A stretch of 64,000 bases of DNA from Deltaproteobacteria bacterium (GCA_017302715.1 JAFLCD010000006.1:1-64000); one strand, 5' to 3'. Shown: positions 27,026 through 37,859, counted from the stretch's first letter. The notes: generated by a model from the letters alone, not told the origin. Made by a program: numbers and translations.

Positions 27026-30000
27026 ATGGGTGGAGCTAGTTTAAGGCTTAAACTTTATCTTTTTTCATGCGCGCTTATGCTCATCATGTCATTGCCTTCG
27101 CTGCTTTTAGCTGAATCACCACCTTATTGTTCCTCTGAAATTTTGAATCTCAAGCCCCTTCCTGCAAAGCAAGCAGCCGATATGCAAGAGCTTCTCAATC
27201 ACGCCTCTCAAGCTATGCCCAATCAAGATCCTGTTCTTGAACAGATTCAAAAACGCGAAAAGGACGAAGCAAAACAAAATGAAGCGAAAGAAAAAGAATT
27301 AAAACTTTATCAAAGCGAAAAAGAAGATCTCGAAAAATTCATCGAGAGTAAGAAAGAAGATCTGGCTTATTCACTTTATTACGGAGCCGGCATCGATGAT
27401 CAAATTCGCGCGATGCAAAATCAATCTTTTGAATATTTATCAGATCCTAAAAATGGACCTATCGATTGGCAATCGTATCGCGAGCGTTTTATCTCAGACG
27501 AAGAACTCAACAAGCGAGATTGGAAGGGGGCGGATGCCTATCCGTTAAAACAAGTGACGGGTTTTGATAAGCCTGTTCCTGCAGGTACGCCGCTTCACCT
27601 CGGATTGAATTATGCGACTACGGTAGATGTTCCTCAGATTTATTCTCGTCGTGAAGATCAAATTAAACATCTTTTAGCAGAAAAATTATTGAGTCCGTAT
27701 TCTAAAGAACTCACCGTTCGTGCAGGTGAAATCATTTCTCTTTATTCACTCGATGAGTTGATCCAATTATCTTTTATCAAAGATTATATAAGTGATTTTG
27801 ATATTGCTAAAAATAATATTGATTCAGTAGATGCTAAAGGAAAAATTGAGCGTCTTTCGGCCGCTGAGATTGACGCCAAAGCTCGAGAAGTCTTTGAATT
27901 TGAATCGAAGCTCGCTAATGCCTTTGATGAATTTCCTTTGATTTTCTTTCGCGACTGGAAAGATTTTCAGAATCAAAAGCCAAAAATTTTAGAAGCGATC
28001 AGCCATATTCAACGTCTTGCACCTGGAATTTCATTTGAAAATTTAGGTTGGACAAAGAATCAAGATTGCTCACAAGCCTTTGCATTTCCGGGCAACGAAG
28101 TAAAAGCGGTGAGCTTAAAAGATTATCGTGCGATCAAAAGACATTCCAAAAAAATGAAAGTTCAAGATCGTTTGAAAGCCAAAGATTCTCAAGAAGTCTT
28201 AAGGCAACTTCAAAATCTTGATGAATGTCTAACCAAGCGTTCAGACAAACTTAAGGAAGAACTTTCTATTGATCACTCGTGGACCTTACCGCAACTTACG
28301 GCCTTAGAATTTTTGTATAAACGTTACGGATGGGATGAAGCTTTCTTCGTGGTAAACGGTCAACCGATGACACTGGGAGATTTTAGAGCGATCTTAAATT
28401 CAAAAGATCCTCTGTATCTTAAAATGACAGCTCAATTCTTGTCTTCGGCTCAGCAGATGGCGGGGAGAGAAGGTCTCGTCTTAACGATTTACGGTAAAGA
28501 TTGGCAAAAATATTTTGCTCCAAGCGCCAATGGGGAGCGACCGAATTCTCATGCCGTGACCGAAGCTGCCGCTCAAGCTGAAGAAGTGATTGAAGCTCTC
28601 ACTTCGTATCAACTCTGGGCTCGACAAAATTTTGATTACTTATCTTTACAAACCGGAGTTGCCCAAGCACCTCAGCGGCTTAAATGGGTGCGTGATGAAT
28701 TTCAAAAACGATTAGGCAGTGTTCTGACAAAAAACAATGTACCTCGTGAACGTTGGGATAAGCTTCGTGAACAAGCAGCCGAGATGCAGCTGGAATCTTT
28801 AATTAGCGAGTTTCCAATTTTAGAGAGTACTTATTTTTATGATCCAGCGGATAAGCCCAATTCTTTTATTGGCCGAGTTTATGCTCAATACCAAGAGCAA
28901 ACCAAAGCACCTCTCCAAGATTACGAAATGATGTTTGGCCGGAATGGCAAAGATCGCGACACTCAAAAGTCTACAGCTCTTTCAATGGAAGCTGCTAATC
29001 GCGATGCCGGTAATATCTATCGATCAGGCTTAATGAGAGATGGAGCTTTTCTACAAAACTTTTTTAATCCTGTAGATAAAGAAGGCTTACATTCCTTTTT
29101 CGTCGGTGAAAAAGCTCCAGCTCGTTTGGAGAAGCGTCCCGAAGAATTTAATCGAATGCTTGTGGATTTAGGTTTGCGCCAGCGAGGTTTGATTAACGAA
29201 TACGGCATTCGAGCGATGGAGATGACTGGCATTACTTGGACGCCTGATTTCTTAAAGTTTTTAAACCGAGAGGGTTTTGAAGACGTTCGAAATGATTATC
29301 AAAATTTTTCTAAAGCTCTTTTTGAGATGGGACAAAGTTTGGTTGAAGATTTTGAGTCGACGAAGCCAGGCCTTAAGCGCGAAGATTTTAAAAAGCTTAT
29401 TCATCTTTATTTAGAAAATCCAAAAATCGACGATAAAACTTTTGCAGATATCCTAAGAACTCCTTCTGACGTAAAAAACGGAGGATTGATCGAAAGATTA
29501 CTAACCAATCCGATGATCTCGATCAAAGAAGCTGACGCTAAAGATATTCTGTCTCGCGCACATATGGAAGAATTTTGGCCCGAAGACAATAAAGAATTAA
29601 GAGCAAGAGTTTTAGATCAATTGGCGAGATTGCGAGTTTTTCTTTTAGCGACTCACTCGATTATGGGTAGCGAAATATCGGCAGGTACAGCTCTCAATGA
29701 TCAAGCTGCCTTTATGCAGGGTTCGTCTCTCAACCAAGAAATTTTTAATACGGCAGGTAAACCTACGATTTTAGATCAGCAACTCTGGATCGAAGATAGA
29801 CTTGAGAAAATGTGGAAAAGCATGGGAGTTCTCTCTTACAGCGAGTTCGATCCCTTTGCTGTTGCCGCTGCTTTTGCAAAAGAACAAAGCAGTTCTCTGA
29901 AAGATTCTTTTACGCCATTTTTTAAGTCTTTGGGTGAATTGATAGAGACTCAATTGAGTTATGAATCTGCACAAAGTGAAGAAAAAATTGAAAAGTTAAA

Positions 30001-33000
30001 ATCTGATTTACCTAAAAATTTGCAAGAAGATCCCGCGGTTTTGGGTCTCCTCCATTTTCTGAATGATAAATCTCATTTTACAAAACTTTCAGAAGCTCAA
30101 ATTTATGATTTAAAAAATACTTTTAAAGAGCAAAAAGCCATCACCTTGACCAATCGACTCAATGCTTTAAAAGGCTTTTTCTCCTCTGGTATGTCGGGCA
30201 AAACTCAATTGAATGCCCAAGAGGTAACTCAATTTTTAGCTACTCACCCAGGTTTTTCGTTCACAGAGTTTTTAAAGCGAGCGCGAGCGGTTGCCGAAGC
30301 TTCTCTAGACAATCCCCTAAGAGGAGTTGGTATTGGGTTTAGTTCGCCCGTTCAGTTTTCTGAACGTGATGCCGCTAGGGGGCACTTCTTAAAATTATTT
30401 CCTGAAGGAATGCGTGAAATTCCAGCAGTGAAGCAAATGATTTCTTCGGTTTTGGATGCAGATTATCAAAAGATTAAATCCGGTATCGCCTCTCAGCAAA
30501 CAACGAATCAGAAAAATATCTTAGATGAGGCTTTTAAAGACGCGAAAGGTGAGTCTGAAGCTCTTAACCGACGCAAGATTTTTACAGTAGAATTAAATCA
30601 ACAAGCTCTCATTGCAGATCGCCTGGCAGAGCTTGAAAGAATTTCTGATTATGTTTTAGGTCGAAAGCTAGGTTGGGACAGAGCTAAGTTATCTAAAGAA
30701 ATTTTAGATCTTCAGGCTGAAGGTAAATTTGATTTTGATAATTTTTCAAAGCAGCTCGCCGTCGCATTTGAATACCAGGCCGAAAGACAAATCGAAGGCA
30801 CGTACTTTTTTGAAAATGCTGAAGCGATTAAGGCTCAAATAAAACCTCATCTAGATAATTTACTGAGCAACTTGCCTGAAGAATTCAAATCTGAAGACTC
30901 TGCGTTGAAAAAGCTTCTTGAGGATTTATCTAATGACGAGCTTTGGAAAATCCAGCCAGAATCTTATCTAGGAATTCGATTGAGTAATTTAGGTTTTGCT
31001 TTAACCGGCGCTCCTCATTTGCCAAAAAATTTAATCGACGGTGATGCCTGGGTTTCAAAATTTAAAAATTATCCTGAATTGGCCAAGATTTTTCTAAAAG
31101 ATTTAGGCCGCATCTTTTCACTTCAGCTTAAGTTAAATAAGTCTTCTGATGAGGGTGAAATCACAAAAGTAAAATCTGAATTAGATAGTTTGAGAAAATC
31201 TGTTTTAGCCAATCTGCCCGAAAAAATTAGTGCTGATTCAGATATTCAAAAATTGGTAGAGAGCATAGCGCTCCCAGGAGCTTTGAAAGATTATAAGGAG
31301 CCTGAAGGCCTTAATCCTTTTCAGCAGACTTTGCTGAGCGTTTTTGAAAATACTCCCGCAGCGCGGAAGGCAGAATTCGACAAAAATAGAAACAAGATGG
31401 CGACAGATTTAGTTTCGAGTTTAATTTCAAGCGATCGAGGAACCTGGTTTCAAAATAATACGCATATCATTGCACCATTTTCGAATTCTTCGGATATTTC
31501 GGCTTTTCATTCTAAATTTTTATTAAATCCTTCTAATCCTCTCGCCAAAGGGGATCCTCTTCTCTTGCAGGAAGAAGTGATACTTTCAGATTTATACGGA
31601 TCAGAATTTAAAATGGTTTTAGAAAGTTTTGGTCCAGAATATGAGGCCCAACTTCGCCGTCAAGCTCGTGAAATTGGAGCCGCTATTTTAGACATTGAAA
31701 ATCGCTTAAGTTCTAAGGTTCAGTCTGGTGGGCTTACTCGCGAAGATTTAAAGAAAATCTTCGAATCTCAACTTAAAATTGAAAAGAAAAACAATCAATC
31801 CAGAGAAAATATTTTAAATAATACGACTGATTTTGATGTGAACAAATTGATGGCTGCCTTTGCAAAACAAAGACAAGCTAACCCTCTTTTTGAAAACCAA
31901 GAATTAACACCTCAAATTATTTCTGAATTATTATCTCAGTCTGGTGTTAAGGGTATTTCGCAAAATTCACCTGAGCTACTTTCATTGATGAAATCCTTTC
32001 AGAAGGCCGTAAGCCTCTCTCATGCTCTTATTGAAATGAGATCGCAGGCTGCGAATGTGATTCAAAGCAATTATGAGAATCGTCGCGCTGAGCAAATAGT
32101 TGGCCTCACTCAGTCTTTGAGAGCTTTTAGCAAAACATCCGAGAGAGAGAATTTAAATCCAAAGGATATGCTCAAAAAACTTCAGGATTGGTCGAATGAA
32201 AAATCCAAGGGCATTCAAGAGACTAGAAAACTTACTCATCTTCAGATGGAGCGATCGAAATTAGGTTTAGGTGGATTGCCTTTGTGGGATCAGGCCATTC
32301 GCGGAACGGGATTCTTTTTGAAATCAGGCGCTCAAGGGGCTTGGGGTATGACCAGTGGTGCGGGTATTGATGTGGCTCGATTTGTTTATAATTCAGGAGA
32401 AGCTGGTCGGCTGATTCGACTTTCTTGGACAGCAACAGATGAAGAATTTGTTCGAGGTATTTCTCAAATGGGGGATCTTGAAGAAGATCCAGTCACCGGA
32501 AAATTGGGAAATGATTTTAGACAAACTTTGAGTGGATTCAATCGCCATCTGATGTCGGATGAGTCTGCGTTTGCAACGCACTGGGCTTGGTATATTGGAT
32601 CGGCGGCTATCATTGGCAAAGCAGGTGCAATGGCTCGATTGAGATCTTTGGGACTTACAGAAACGACGACATCCAAATGGGTTGCAGGCGGAATGAAGGA
32701 GCGATCTCTTCCCGGAGCCGGATACCTAAGCAAGTTTAAAAAGCCAAAAGTAGAAATCGCCGCTCAAGCTGGAATCAAATCTATCCAAGAAACAAATCAG
32801 ATTTTGGGAAGGGGAGCGAAAAGTCTTCTCGCCTCTGGAAAAGATTTGAGCCTTTTAAAATCTACTTTAGTGGGAATGAAAAACTTTGCTCTTCCTCGAG
32901 GCGGTGAATTTGGAAAATTATTAATCGATAGTGGTTTGTTTACTGTTTTAACCACGGCAAACAAGGCGTATTTCACTCCTAAAGATATTGGAATGGATCC

Positions 33001-35800
33001 CAATAACAAATTGAAATTTTTTGGTACTGGTCAGTTTTGGCTCGGCACTTTGCCTCAAGAGTTTGCGGCGAATATCGGATTTTTCTTGGCCATGCGCTAT
33101 CAATCTCTCGGCTTAAGATTTGTAGAAATGGGAATGCCTAATTTAGCTTTTCTCAATCACTACATAGGTAAAGGTATGTCGTTTCATATCTATTCGATGA
33201 TGGGCAAAGGCTTTACTCATATGGGCATTTATAAAATGACAGCCGATCCTGTCGATCGAAAATATGATCCAAAAACTCATGAGTGGATTTATCCAAATGA
33301 AATCGAAGCTCAAAAAGGCCAAGAACTCGACGCTGTTACTCAAGAATTTTGGAATCAAGCAGGAATGGGAGGCATTATGTTATTTACGCACAACGCTCAC
33401 CATTTTCCAGAGATGGGAAGGGCCATTCGGCAAGGGGTGTTTGGAGCCGCGCCTTCTAGAACGGGAACGACTCTCGGTAATATGTGGAATTATATTTATC
33501 GTCGTCCTGATGCTTACTCAGAGCAAACAATTCAAATCGCTGCTCGAGATTTAGCGCTTAAATTTCCACGAACTGCCAATGATGTTAAAGGAGATCCCGT
33601 CGAGGCCTACCGAGTTTTTATGACAACTCCTGACAAAACGGGGATGTCATTGCTCGAAAAAAATATTCGAAATGCACTGCACGGTATAGGTGGTCAAGTA
33701 AATCCGTCCAAGACTGAGGTGGATCGTGCCATCGCTAAATTCAACACCAATTTTGAAATCGGAGTTCGCGCAGCTCGCGATATGCAATTAAAAGATAGTG
33801 CGCTTGAGGTTCAAGCAGCGCTGGATGTAAGAAATCTTTTTAAATTAAAAGATCCCGAAGCTTTTGTGGGCGAAGTGAAGAGACGAGAAGGTCGCTTCCA
33901 AGAAATCATGAAAGATCGCGAGCGTCTTGGTTTGCCTTATCGAAAAGAATTAGAACCCTCGATTCAAAATACTTCTCTCAACAGTTGGACGAAGCTTATT
34001 CAAGAGATCGGCTTCGATCCAGTTTACTTTAAACACGAAGGTAGCAAAGCCCGAGCTGAACTTTTTGCTCAAAGAAATCTCTCTGCATTAAATATTCAAA
34101 CTCAAGCTTTAAAAGGTCCTCGTGACGAAATTGGAGCTCGCGGCGAAATCAAATCACCTGATGGAAAAACCATCGCTTATGAAAACCGATGGTTCTCAGC
34201 AGGCGATCCAAAAAAATATAAAGCTGGCGATCAAATGGCTCGCGATAGCATGGAGCTGAACGGAACAAATTATGAGCTTCGCTATTATAGTGCTCTGTCT
34301 ACTCCCAAAGTATTTCAAGACGGAAGTATTGTATTCAACGGCCAAAAGGGCGAGTCGCTGATGATTACTCCTGACAAAAAAGTTTTGTTTAAAGGAGTCG
34401 GAAATCAAGAAGTGCTTTCTTTTGATTCTCTCGATGCCGCTCGAAATGTTTTTGCAAGATTAGATGTTCAGCTCTTCGATGGTCAAAATTTAGTGACGCC
34501 TCTGGTTTCAGTGCAAACGGGATCACCTGTTCCTGTTTATTTATTTGATCGCGCGATGAAAAAGCCTGTTCAAGTTTCTGAATTCAAACCTCTCACCGCT
34601 CGAATTTCAGAGCGTGCATGGATCGTCGACGAGAATGTTTCTTCTAATCCGCTCTTAAGAAGTCATCTTTTGCAATCCGTGCGAGGCGAGATCATCGGCA
34701 ATCAAGCGGGAATGCGATATCCCGTTACTCTTCCTTCTCAAGTGTTTACTCGCCGCTACGCCATGTCTGAAAAAGATGGAGCAGAGCCCGTTGTTTACGA
34801 AACAACTTTTAGAAACAGTATTCGCATCGATATTAAAAAAGGTGAAAAAACTTATACGCTTCGACTTCCAGCGATGAATGCAGAGAAGCCTTATCAAATC
34901 GATATCGAAAAAAATCTTATTTATATCGAAGGTCCCGCCAATCTTTTCTTGAAGATTGATTTAGCTTCAGAAAAATTTGAAATGATCGATAGAGTTTCTG
35001 GCCAAGTTCGCGTCGTTGGCAATTTGAGCCTTTGGGAAAAAGTCGCTGAGCGATTCACCGTAGGTGGGGCGAACGCGACAGAGCTTTCGTCTGAAGATCT
35101 TTTCCGTCAACTTCTCTCGGTTCGTTATAAGGGAATGCCCGAAGCTGTGGCTGCCCGTCAGCAATGGTCGGATAATTATTTTGAAGTCGATCTTAAAGCC
35201 GATGCTTTCAAAATTTACAGAACCGAAAATGGCAAGCGCGTCGATCTTCTGGATGGGCCTTTAGATGTTTGGGAAAAATTCTCAACTGAAGTGGCAAAAA
35301 GTGATCGCGTTTATGTTTCGGATTTACCTCTGCACGATCTTATTCCTCGCTATATCAAATTTGCGAAGGGATTTTCGGGCGTAGAACGAATGAAATATAT
35401 CGAGATGGAAAAAGCTGGGACTTTGCCTGAGCAAACCTATCTTCCTGAGATGATAGAAAAGGCTCAAAATCAAGAGTTGGCAGCCGGAGAGCAAGTATTA
35501 GCCGCTCGAGGATTTAAAAAAGAAGCCAACGGAGATTTCATAAATTCTCGATGGCAGGGATCGGACAATTATAAATTTGAGTTTAATTTAGAGCGCGATT
35601 ATTTTGAAATTTCAAAGAAAGACGGAGATTCTTATAAATCTGTCACCAGCGGAAAGCTCTCGGAATGGGATGCTTTTGAAAGAGAAAAAAGTGTCGTGAT
35701 GACCGAGCAAGGACCTGCCAGAATTGATCTCTCTGCTTTAGCTCCAGATCTATTGGTATATGACTTTAAAGAATTTCAGGAAAAATCTGGCCTGCGTTAA
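27026..35800 (+). CDS. Giant secreted protein (about 2,924 residues), unknown function
   Basis: The open frame begins at TTG 26978. The start is placed at ATG 27026, which directly precedes a signal-like segment (LKLYLFSCALMLIMSLPSLLLAES), but no clear ribosome site is seen for either. The first 1,750 residues are helical and charged with many Lys/Glu-rich stretches. Residues about 1,770-2,120 are less charged, with Gly- and Ala-rich hydrophobic segments (AWYIGSAAIIGKAGAMA, LGTLPQEFAANIGFFLAM). The last 800 residues are beta-rich, with repeated units ending in SLWEKVAERF, DVWEKFSTEV and SEWDAFEREK. No domain is recognised. The size suggests a surface or released protein; a predation or adhesion role would be only a guess. 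The deacetylase gene follows after 39 bases. Confidence 0.88.
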   Translation: MGGASLRLKLYLFSCALMLIMSLPSLLLAESPPYCSSEILNLKPLPAKQAADMQELLNHASQAMPNQDPVLEQIQKREKDEAKQNEAKEKELKLYQSEKEDLEKFIESKKEDLAYSLYYGAGIDDQIRAMQNQSFEYLSDPKNGPIDWQSYRERFISDEELNKRDWKGADAYPLKQVTGFDKPVPAGTPLHLGLNYATTVDVPQIYSRREDQIKHLLAEKLLSPYSKELTVRAGEIISLYSLDELIQLSFIKDYISDFDIAKNNIDSVDAKGKIERLSAAEIDAKAREVFEFESKLANAFDEFPLIFFRDWKDFQNQKPKILEAISHIQRLAPGISFENLGWTKNQDCSQAFAFPGNEVKAVSLKDYRAIKRHSKKMKVQDRLKAKDSQEVLRQLQNLDECLTKRSDKLKEELSIDHSWTLPQLTALEFLYKRYGWDEAFFVVNGQPMTLGDFRAILNSKDPLYLKMTAQFLSSAQQMAGREGLVLTIYGKDWQKYFAPSANGERPNSHAVTEAAAQAEEVIEALTSYQLWARQNFDYLSLQTGVAQAPQRLKWVRDEFQKRLGSVLTKNNVPRERWDKLREQAAEMQLESLISEFPILESTYFYDPADKPNSFIGRVYAQYQEQTKAPLQDYEMMFGRNGKDRDTQKSTALSMEAANRDAGNIYRSGLMRDGAFLQNFFNPVDKEGLHSFFVGEKAPARLEKRPEEFNRMLVDLGLRQRGLINEYGIRAMEMTGITWTPDFLKFLNREGFEDVRNDYQNFSKALFEMGQSLVEDFESTKPGLKREDFKKLIHLYLENPKIDDKTFADILRTPSDVKNGGLIERLLTNPMISIKEADAKDILSRAHMEEFWPEDNKELRARVLDQLARLRVFLLATHSIMGSEISAGTALNDQAAFMQGSSLNQEIFNTAGKPTILDQQLWIEDRLEKMWKSMGVLSYSEFDPFAVAAAFAKEQSSSLKDSFTPFFKSLGELIETQLSYESAQSEEKIEKLKSDLPKNLQEDPAVLGLLHFLNDKSHFTKLSEAQIYDLKNTFKEQKAITLTNRLNALKGFFSSGMSGKTQLNAQEVTQFLATHPGFSFTEFLKRARAVAEASLDNPLRGVGIGFSSPVQFSERDAARGHFLKLFPEGMREIPAVKQMISSVLDADYQKIKSGIASQQTTNQKNILDEAFKDAKGESEALNRRKIFTVELNQQALIADRLAELERISDYVLGRKLGWDRAKLSKEILDLQAEGKFDFDNFSKQLAVAFEYQAERQIEGTYFFENAEAIKAQIKPHLDNLLSNLPEEFKSEDSALKKLLEDLSNDELWKIQPESYLGIRLSNLGFALTGAPHLPKNLIDGDAWVSKFKNYPELAKIFLKDLGRIFSLQLKLNKSSDEGEITKVKSELDSLRKSVLANLPEKISADSDIQKLVESIALPGALKDYKEPEGLNPFQQTLLSVFENTPAARKAEFDKNRNKMATDLVSSLISSDRGTWFQNNTHIIAPFSNSSDISAFHSKFLLNPSNPLAKGDPLLLQEEVILSDLYGSEFKMVLESFGPEYEAQLRRQAREIGAAILDIENRLSSKVQSGGLTREDLKKIFESQLKIEKKNNQSRENILNNTTDFDVNKLMAAFAKQRQANPLFENQELTPQIISELLSQSGVKGISQNSPELLSLMKSFQKAVSLSHALIEMRSQAANVIQSNYENRRAEQIVGLTQSLRAFSKTSERENLNPKDMLKKLQDWSNEKSKGIQETRKLTHLQMERSKLGLGGLPLWDQAIRGTGFFLKSGAQGAWGMTSGAGIDVARFVYNSGEAGRLIRLSWTATDEEFVRGISQMGDLEEDPVTGKLGNDFRQTLSGFNRHLMSDESAFATHWAWYIGSAAIIGKAGAMARLRSLGLTETTTSKWVAGGMKERSLPGAGYLSKFKKPKVEIAAQAGIKSIQETNQILGRGAKSLLASGKDLSLLKSTLVGMKNFALPRGGEFGKLLIDSGLFTVLTTANKAYFTPKDIGMDPNNKLKFFGTGQFWLGTLPQEFAANIGFFLAMRYQSLGLRFVEMGMPNLAFLNHYIGKGMSFHIYSMMGKGFTHMGIYKMTADPVDRKYDPKTHEWIYPNEIEAQKGQELDAVTQEFWNQAGMGGIMLFTHNAHHFPEMGRAIRQGVFGAAPSRTGTTLGNMWNYIYRRPDAYSEQTIQIAARDLALKFPRTANDVKGDPVEAYRVFMTTPDKTGMSLLEKNIRNALHGIGGQVNPSKTEVDRAIAKFNTNFEIGVRAARDMQLKDSALEVQAALDVRNLFKLKDPEAFVGEVKRREGRFQEIMKDRERLGLPYRKELEPSIQNTSLNSWTKLIQEIGFDPVYFKHEGSKARAELFAQRNLSALNIQTQALKGPRDEIGARGEIKSPDGKTIAYENRWFSAGDPKKYKAGDQMARDSMELNGTNYELRYYSALSTPKVFQDGSIVFNGQKGESLMITPDKKVLFKGVGNQEVLSFDSLDAARNVFARLDVQLFDGQNLVTPLVSVQTGSPVPVYLFDRAMKKPVQVSEFKPLTARISERAWIVDENVSSNPLLRSHLLQSVRGEIIGNQAGMRYPVTLPSQVFTRRYAMSEKDGAEPVVYETTFRNSIRIDIKKGEKTYTLRLPAMNAEKPYQIDIEKNLIYIEGPANLFLKIDLASEKFEMIDRVSGQVRVVGNLSLWEKVAERFTVGGANATELSSEDLFRQLLSVRYKGMPEAVAARQQWSDNYFEVDLKADAFKIYRTENGKRVDLLDGPLDVWEKFSTEVAKSDRVYVSDLPLHDLIPRYIKFAKGFSGVERMKYIEMEKAGTLPEQTYLPEMIEKAQNQELAAGEQVLAARGFKKEANGDFINSRWQGSDNYKFEFNLERDYFEISKKDGDSYKSVTSGKLSEWDAFEREKSVVMTEQGPARIDLSALAPDLLVYDFKEFQEKSGLR

Positions 35801-35839
35801 TTTGCTCGCTTCGTCTAAATTCGCTAATCTATTTTAATT

Positions 35840-36691
35840 ATGCCTTTGAAAGTTCGAATTAAAATTATCGCCATCGTTTTATTCAGCGCGCTCGGTTTGT
35901 TTGTGATTTTAAATTTTTCTCCCTGGCTTGCATTGGCGGCGGCACTGATCGGAATTTTTTATCTCGAGATGATTTATCCCAAGTTGAATTTTTTTTCGCC
36001 TGCGATTTTGAATGTCAAAGATCAGGGTGAAAGAGCAGTCGCCATTACTTTTGATGATGGTCCAAGTGAATGGACTTTAAAAATTTTAGATCATCTTCGC
36101 GATCAAAATGTAAAATCCACTTTCTTTTTTCTTGGAAAAAATTTGGAGCGCTATCCCGAGATTGCGAAGCGAGCTCATGCCGAAGGGCATACGATCGGAA
36201 TCCACGGTTACTCTCACACAAAATTCCATTTTAAAGGCGCAGATTTTATTCACGAAGATTTGGATCGTTGTTTTAAATCTTTTCAATCTCTTGGAATCAA
36301 ACCCGCCGCTCTCATTCGTTTTCCTCACGGATTTAAAAATTTTTTTGCCGTTCGAGACGCTCGACGAAGAGGTCTCACGATTTGCAGTTGGGGCAAAGGG
36401 GTTTGGGATTCAAAGCGCCCCGGTGTTCAAACGATTGTCGATCGCTCGCTTAAACTAAAAGCTGGCGAGATCTTACTTCTTCACGACGGCGATGGCGCCA
36501 AAGAAAATCCAGATCGCTCCCAAACCGTAGAAGCCTTACCCGAAATCATTCGTGGCCTGAAAGCTAAGGGGTTTGAGTTTGTAACGCTTGATGAACGTCA
36601 TTCTAGGTGGAAAAAGGCTGTTAAAGCGGTTGGAGTTTCAAGCAAAGAAATTTTAGAGGAATGTAAGCCTTTTAATCCGATTAAAAAATAA
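35840..36691 (+). CDS. Polysaccharide deacetylase (NodB domain), membrane anchored
   Basis: 283 residues. An N-terminal double hydrophobic stretch (residues 8-47) anchors it. The NodB domain carries all motifs of carbohydrate esterase family 4: motif 1 TFDDGP, motif 2 with the metal ligands in HGYSHTKFH, motif 3 RFPHG and motif 5 LLLHDGDG. It should remove acetyl groups from a cell-envelope sugar polymer (peptidoglycan GlcNAc, chitin-like or capsule); the substrate cannot be told from sequence. In Bdellovibrio relatives such enzymes act on peptidoglycan, but that is family knowledge. The gene converges with the membrane protein at 36714. Confidence 0.93.
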   Translation: MPLKVRIKIIAIVLFSALGLFVILNFSPWLALAAALIGIFYLEMIYPKLNFFSPAILNVKDQGERAVAITFDDGPSEWTLKILDHLRDQNVKSTFFFLGKNLERYPEIAKRAHAEGHTIGIHGYSHTKFHFKGADFIHEDLDRCFKSFQSLGIKPAALIRFPHGFKNFFAVRDARRRGLTICSWGKGVWDSKRPGVQTIVDRSLKLKAGEILLLHDGDGAKENPDRSQTVEALPEIIRGLKAKGFEFVTLDERHSRWKKAVKAVGVSSKEILEECKPFNPIKK

Positions 36692-36713
36692 AATTAAAGA
36701 ATGAATATTTAAC

Positions 36714-37859
36714 CTAAATCGAAGGCGGTGCATTCGCGACTTTTTCACGAGTGGATGAGCCAGAAGAATTTGCATGTGAAAAAGGAATCGTCGTCAGTTC
36801 GCTAGAAATAGCAGAAGACTGCATTCGATAATCATCAAATGAAATCACATCTGTTTCACCTGTCGCTACTTTGGCTTTGATCGTTTTTACTTTGCGGTGC
36901 TCAGTCTGAACAAAATGAAAATGATAACCGTAGGCGCCGATTAATAGAGTCGGAATCAATTGCACCATATGATAAAGGATCGCAATCGATGCAGCCGAAA
37001 CTCGCGGCACTCCTAAAAAGCTGAGCATCGTAATCGCGCCCAATTCAAAAGTTCCGATATGACCTGGGCTCGAAGGAATGGAAATCGCCAAAGTCACAGC
37101 TGCCACCACCATAAAAGCTTTGAAAAGCGAAATAGGTTCGCCAAGAGCTGAGGCAAAAGCGACGACGATCAAAGCTTCAATGAACCAACCTAAAAAACTA
37201 ATAGGCACCGTAGGCAATAAAACTTTCCACTTAGACAGAGGCGAGGCACCCTCAAAAATTTTTGCGCGAGTTTGCAAAACAACATTCAGCCATCTCCATT
37301 TCGACTGCTTAGGTAACTGAGTGAGCAAAACAAAGAGCGCGATAAAAAGTGCGGTCGCGGCCATGATCGTTTTGGTGGGGGGGAGAGTTCCCCGCATTCC
37401 TAAAACTACCGCAGAGATATAGAGCAAAACACAGAGTGTAATAAAATCTAAAAAGCGATCGGCTCCCATCGCACCGACGGCGCGCGCTGCAGAAATTTTG
37501 GTTGTGCGATTGATGTAAAAAACTCGAAAAGGTTCGCCCAGTCGAGCGGGAAGACTTGCATTAAAGAAAAAAGAAATTCTCAAACTCCAAAATGCATTCC
37601 AATAGCGAAGTTTTCCGAGGGGCTTTAAAAGAAAATACCATCGGCCGGCGAGTAAAAAATTATGGCAGTTCACTAAAATGAGCGCGCCGAGTAGCGCCCA
37701 AAAATTCATTGAACTAATTTCGCGCCCGATCTCCATCCAATTTAATTTTCGAAACGCAAAAAAGAGACATGCTAAGCTGACGCAAGCCCCCAGAAAAAAA
37801 ATCAAAGGTCGAGCCTTTGATTCAAAAATTTTTGGAATTTTACTTATTCTCTTTTTCAT
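36714..37859 (-). CDS. Flippase-like / LPG-synthase-type membrane protein (UPF0104)
   Basis: 381 residues. It has about eight transmembrane helices and the family features of the LPG_synthase_TM (AglD/UPF0104) group: FLLAGRWYFLL, FFFNASLPARLGEPFRVFYI, GADRFLDFITL and the later IPSSPGHIGTFELGAI. These proteins lack the soluble lysyl-transfer domain of MprF and are usually next to glycosyltransferases, thought to act on lipid-linked sugars or lipids. The tail of about 70 residues is polar and cytoplasmic. Its neighbour 28 bases upstream is a GT4 enzyme, so the two are probably one transcript acting on an envelope glycolipid. Confidence 0.87.
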   Translation of the reverse strand: MKKRISKIPKIFESKARPLIFFLGACVSLACLFFAFRKLNWMEIGREISSMNFWALLGALILVNCHNFLLAGRWYFLLKPLGKLRYWNAFWSLRISFFFNASLPARLGEPFRVFYINRTTKISAARAVGAMGADRFLDFITLCVLLYISAVVLGMRGTLPPTKTIMAATALFIALFVLLTQLPKQSKWRWLNVVLQTRAKIFEGASPLSKWKVLLPTVPISFLGWFIEALIVVAFASALGEPISLFKAFMVVAAVTLAISIPSSPGHIGTFELGAITMLSFLGVPRVSAASIAILYHMVQLIPTLLIGAYGYHFHFVQTEHRKVKTIKAKVATGETDVISFDDYRMQSSAISSELTTIPFSHANSSGSSTREKVANAPPSI

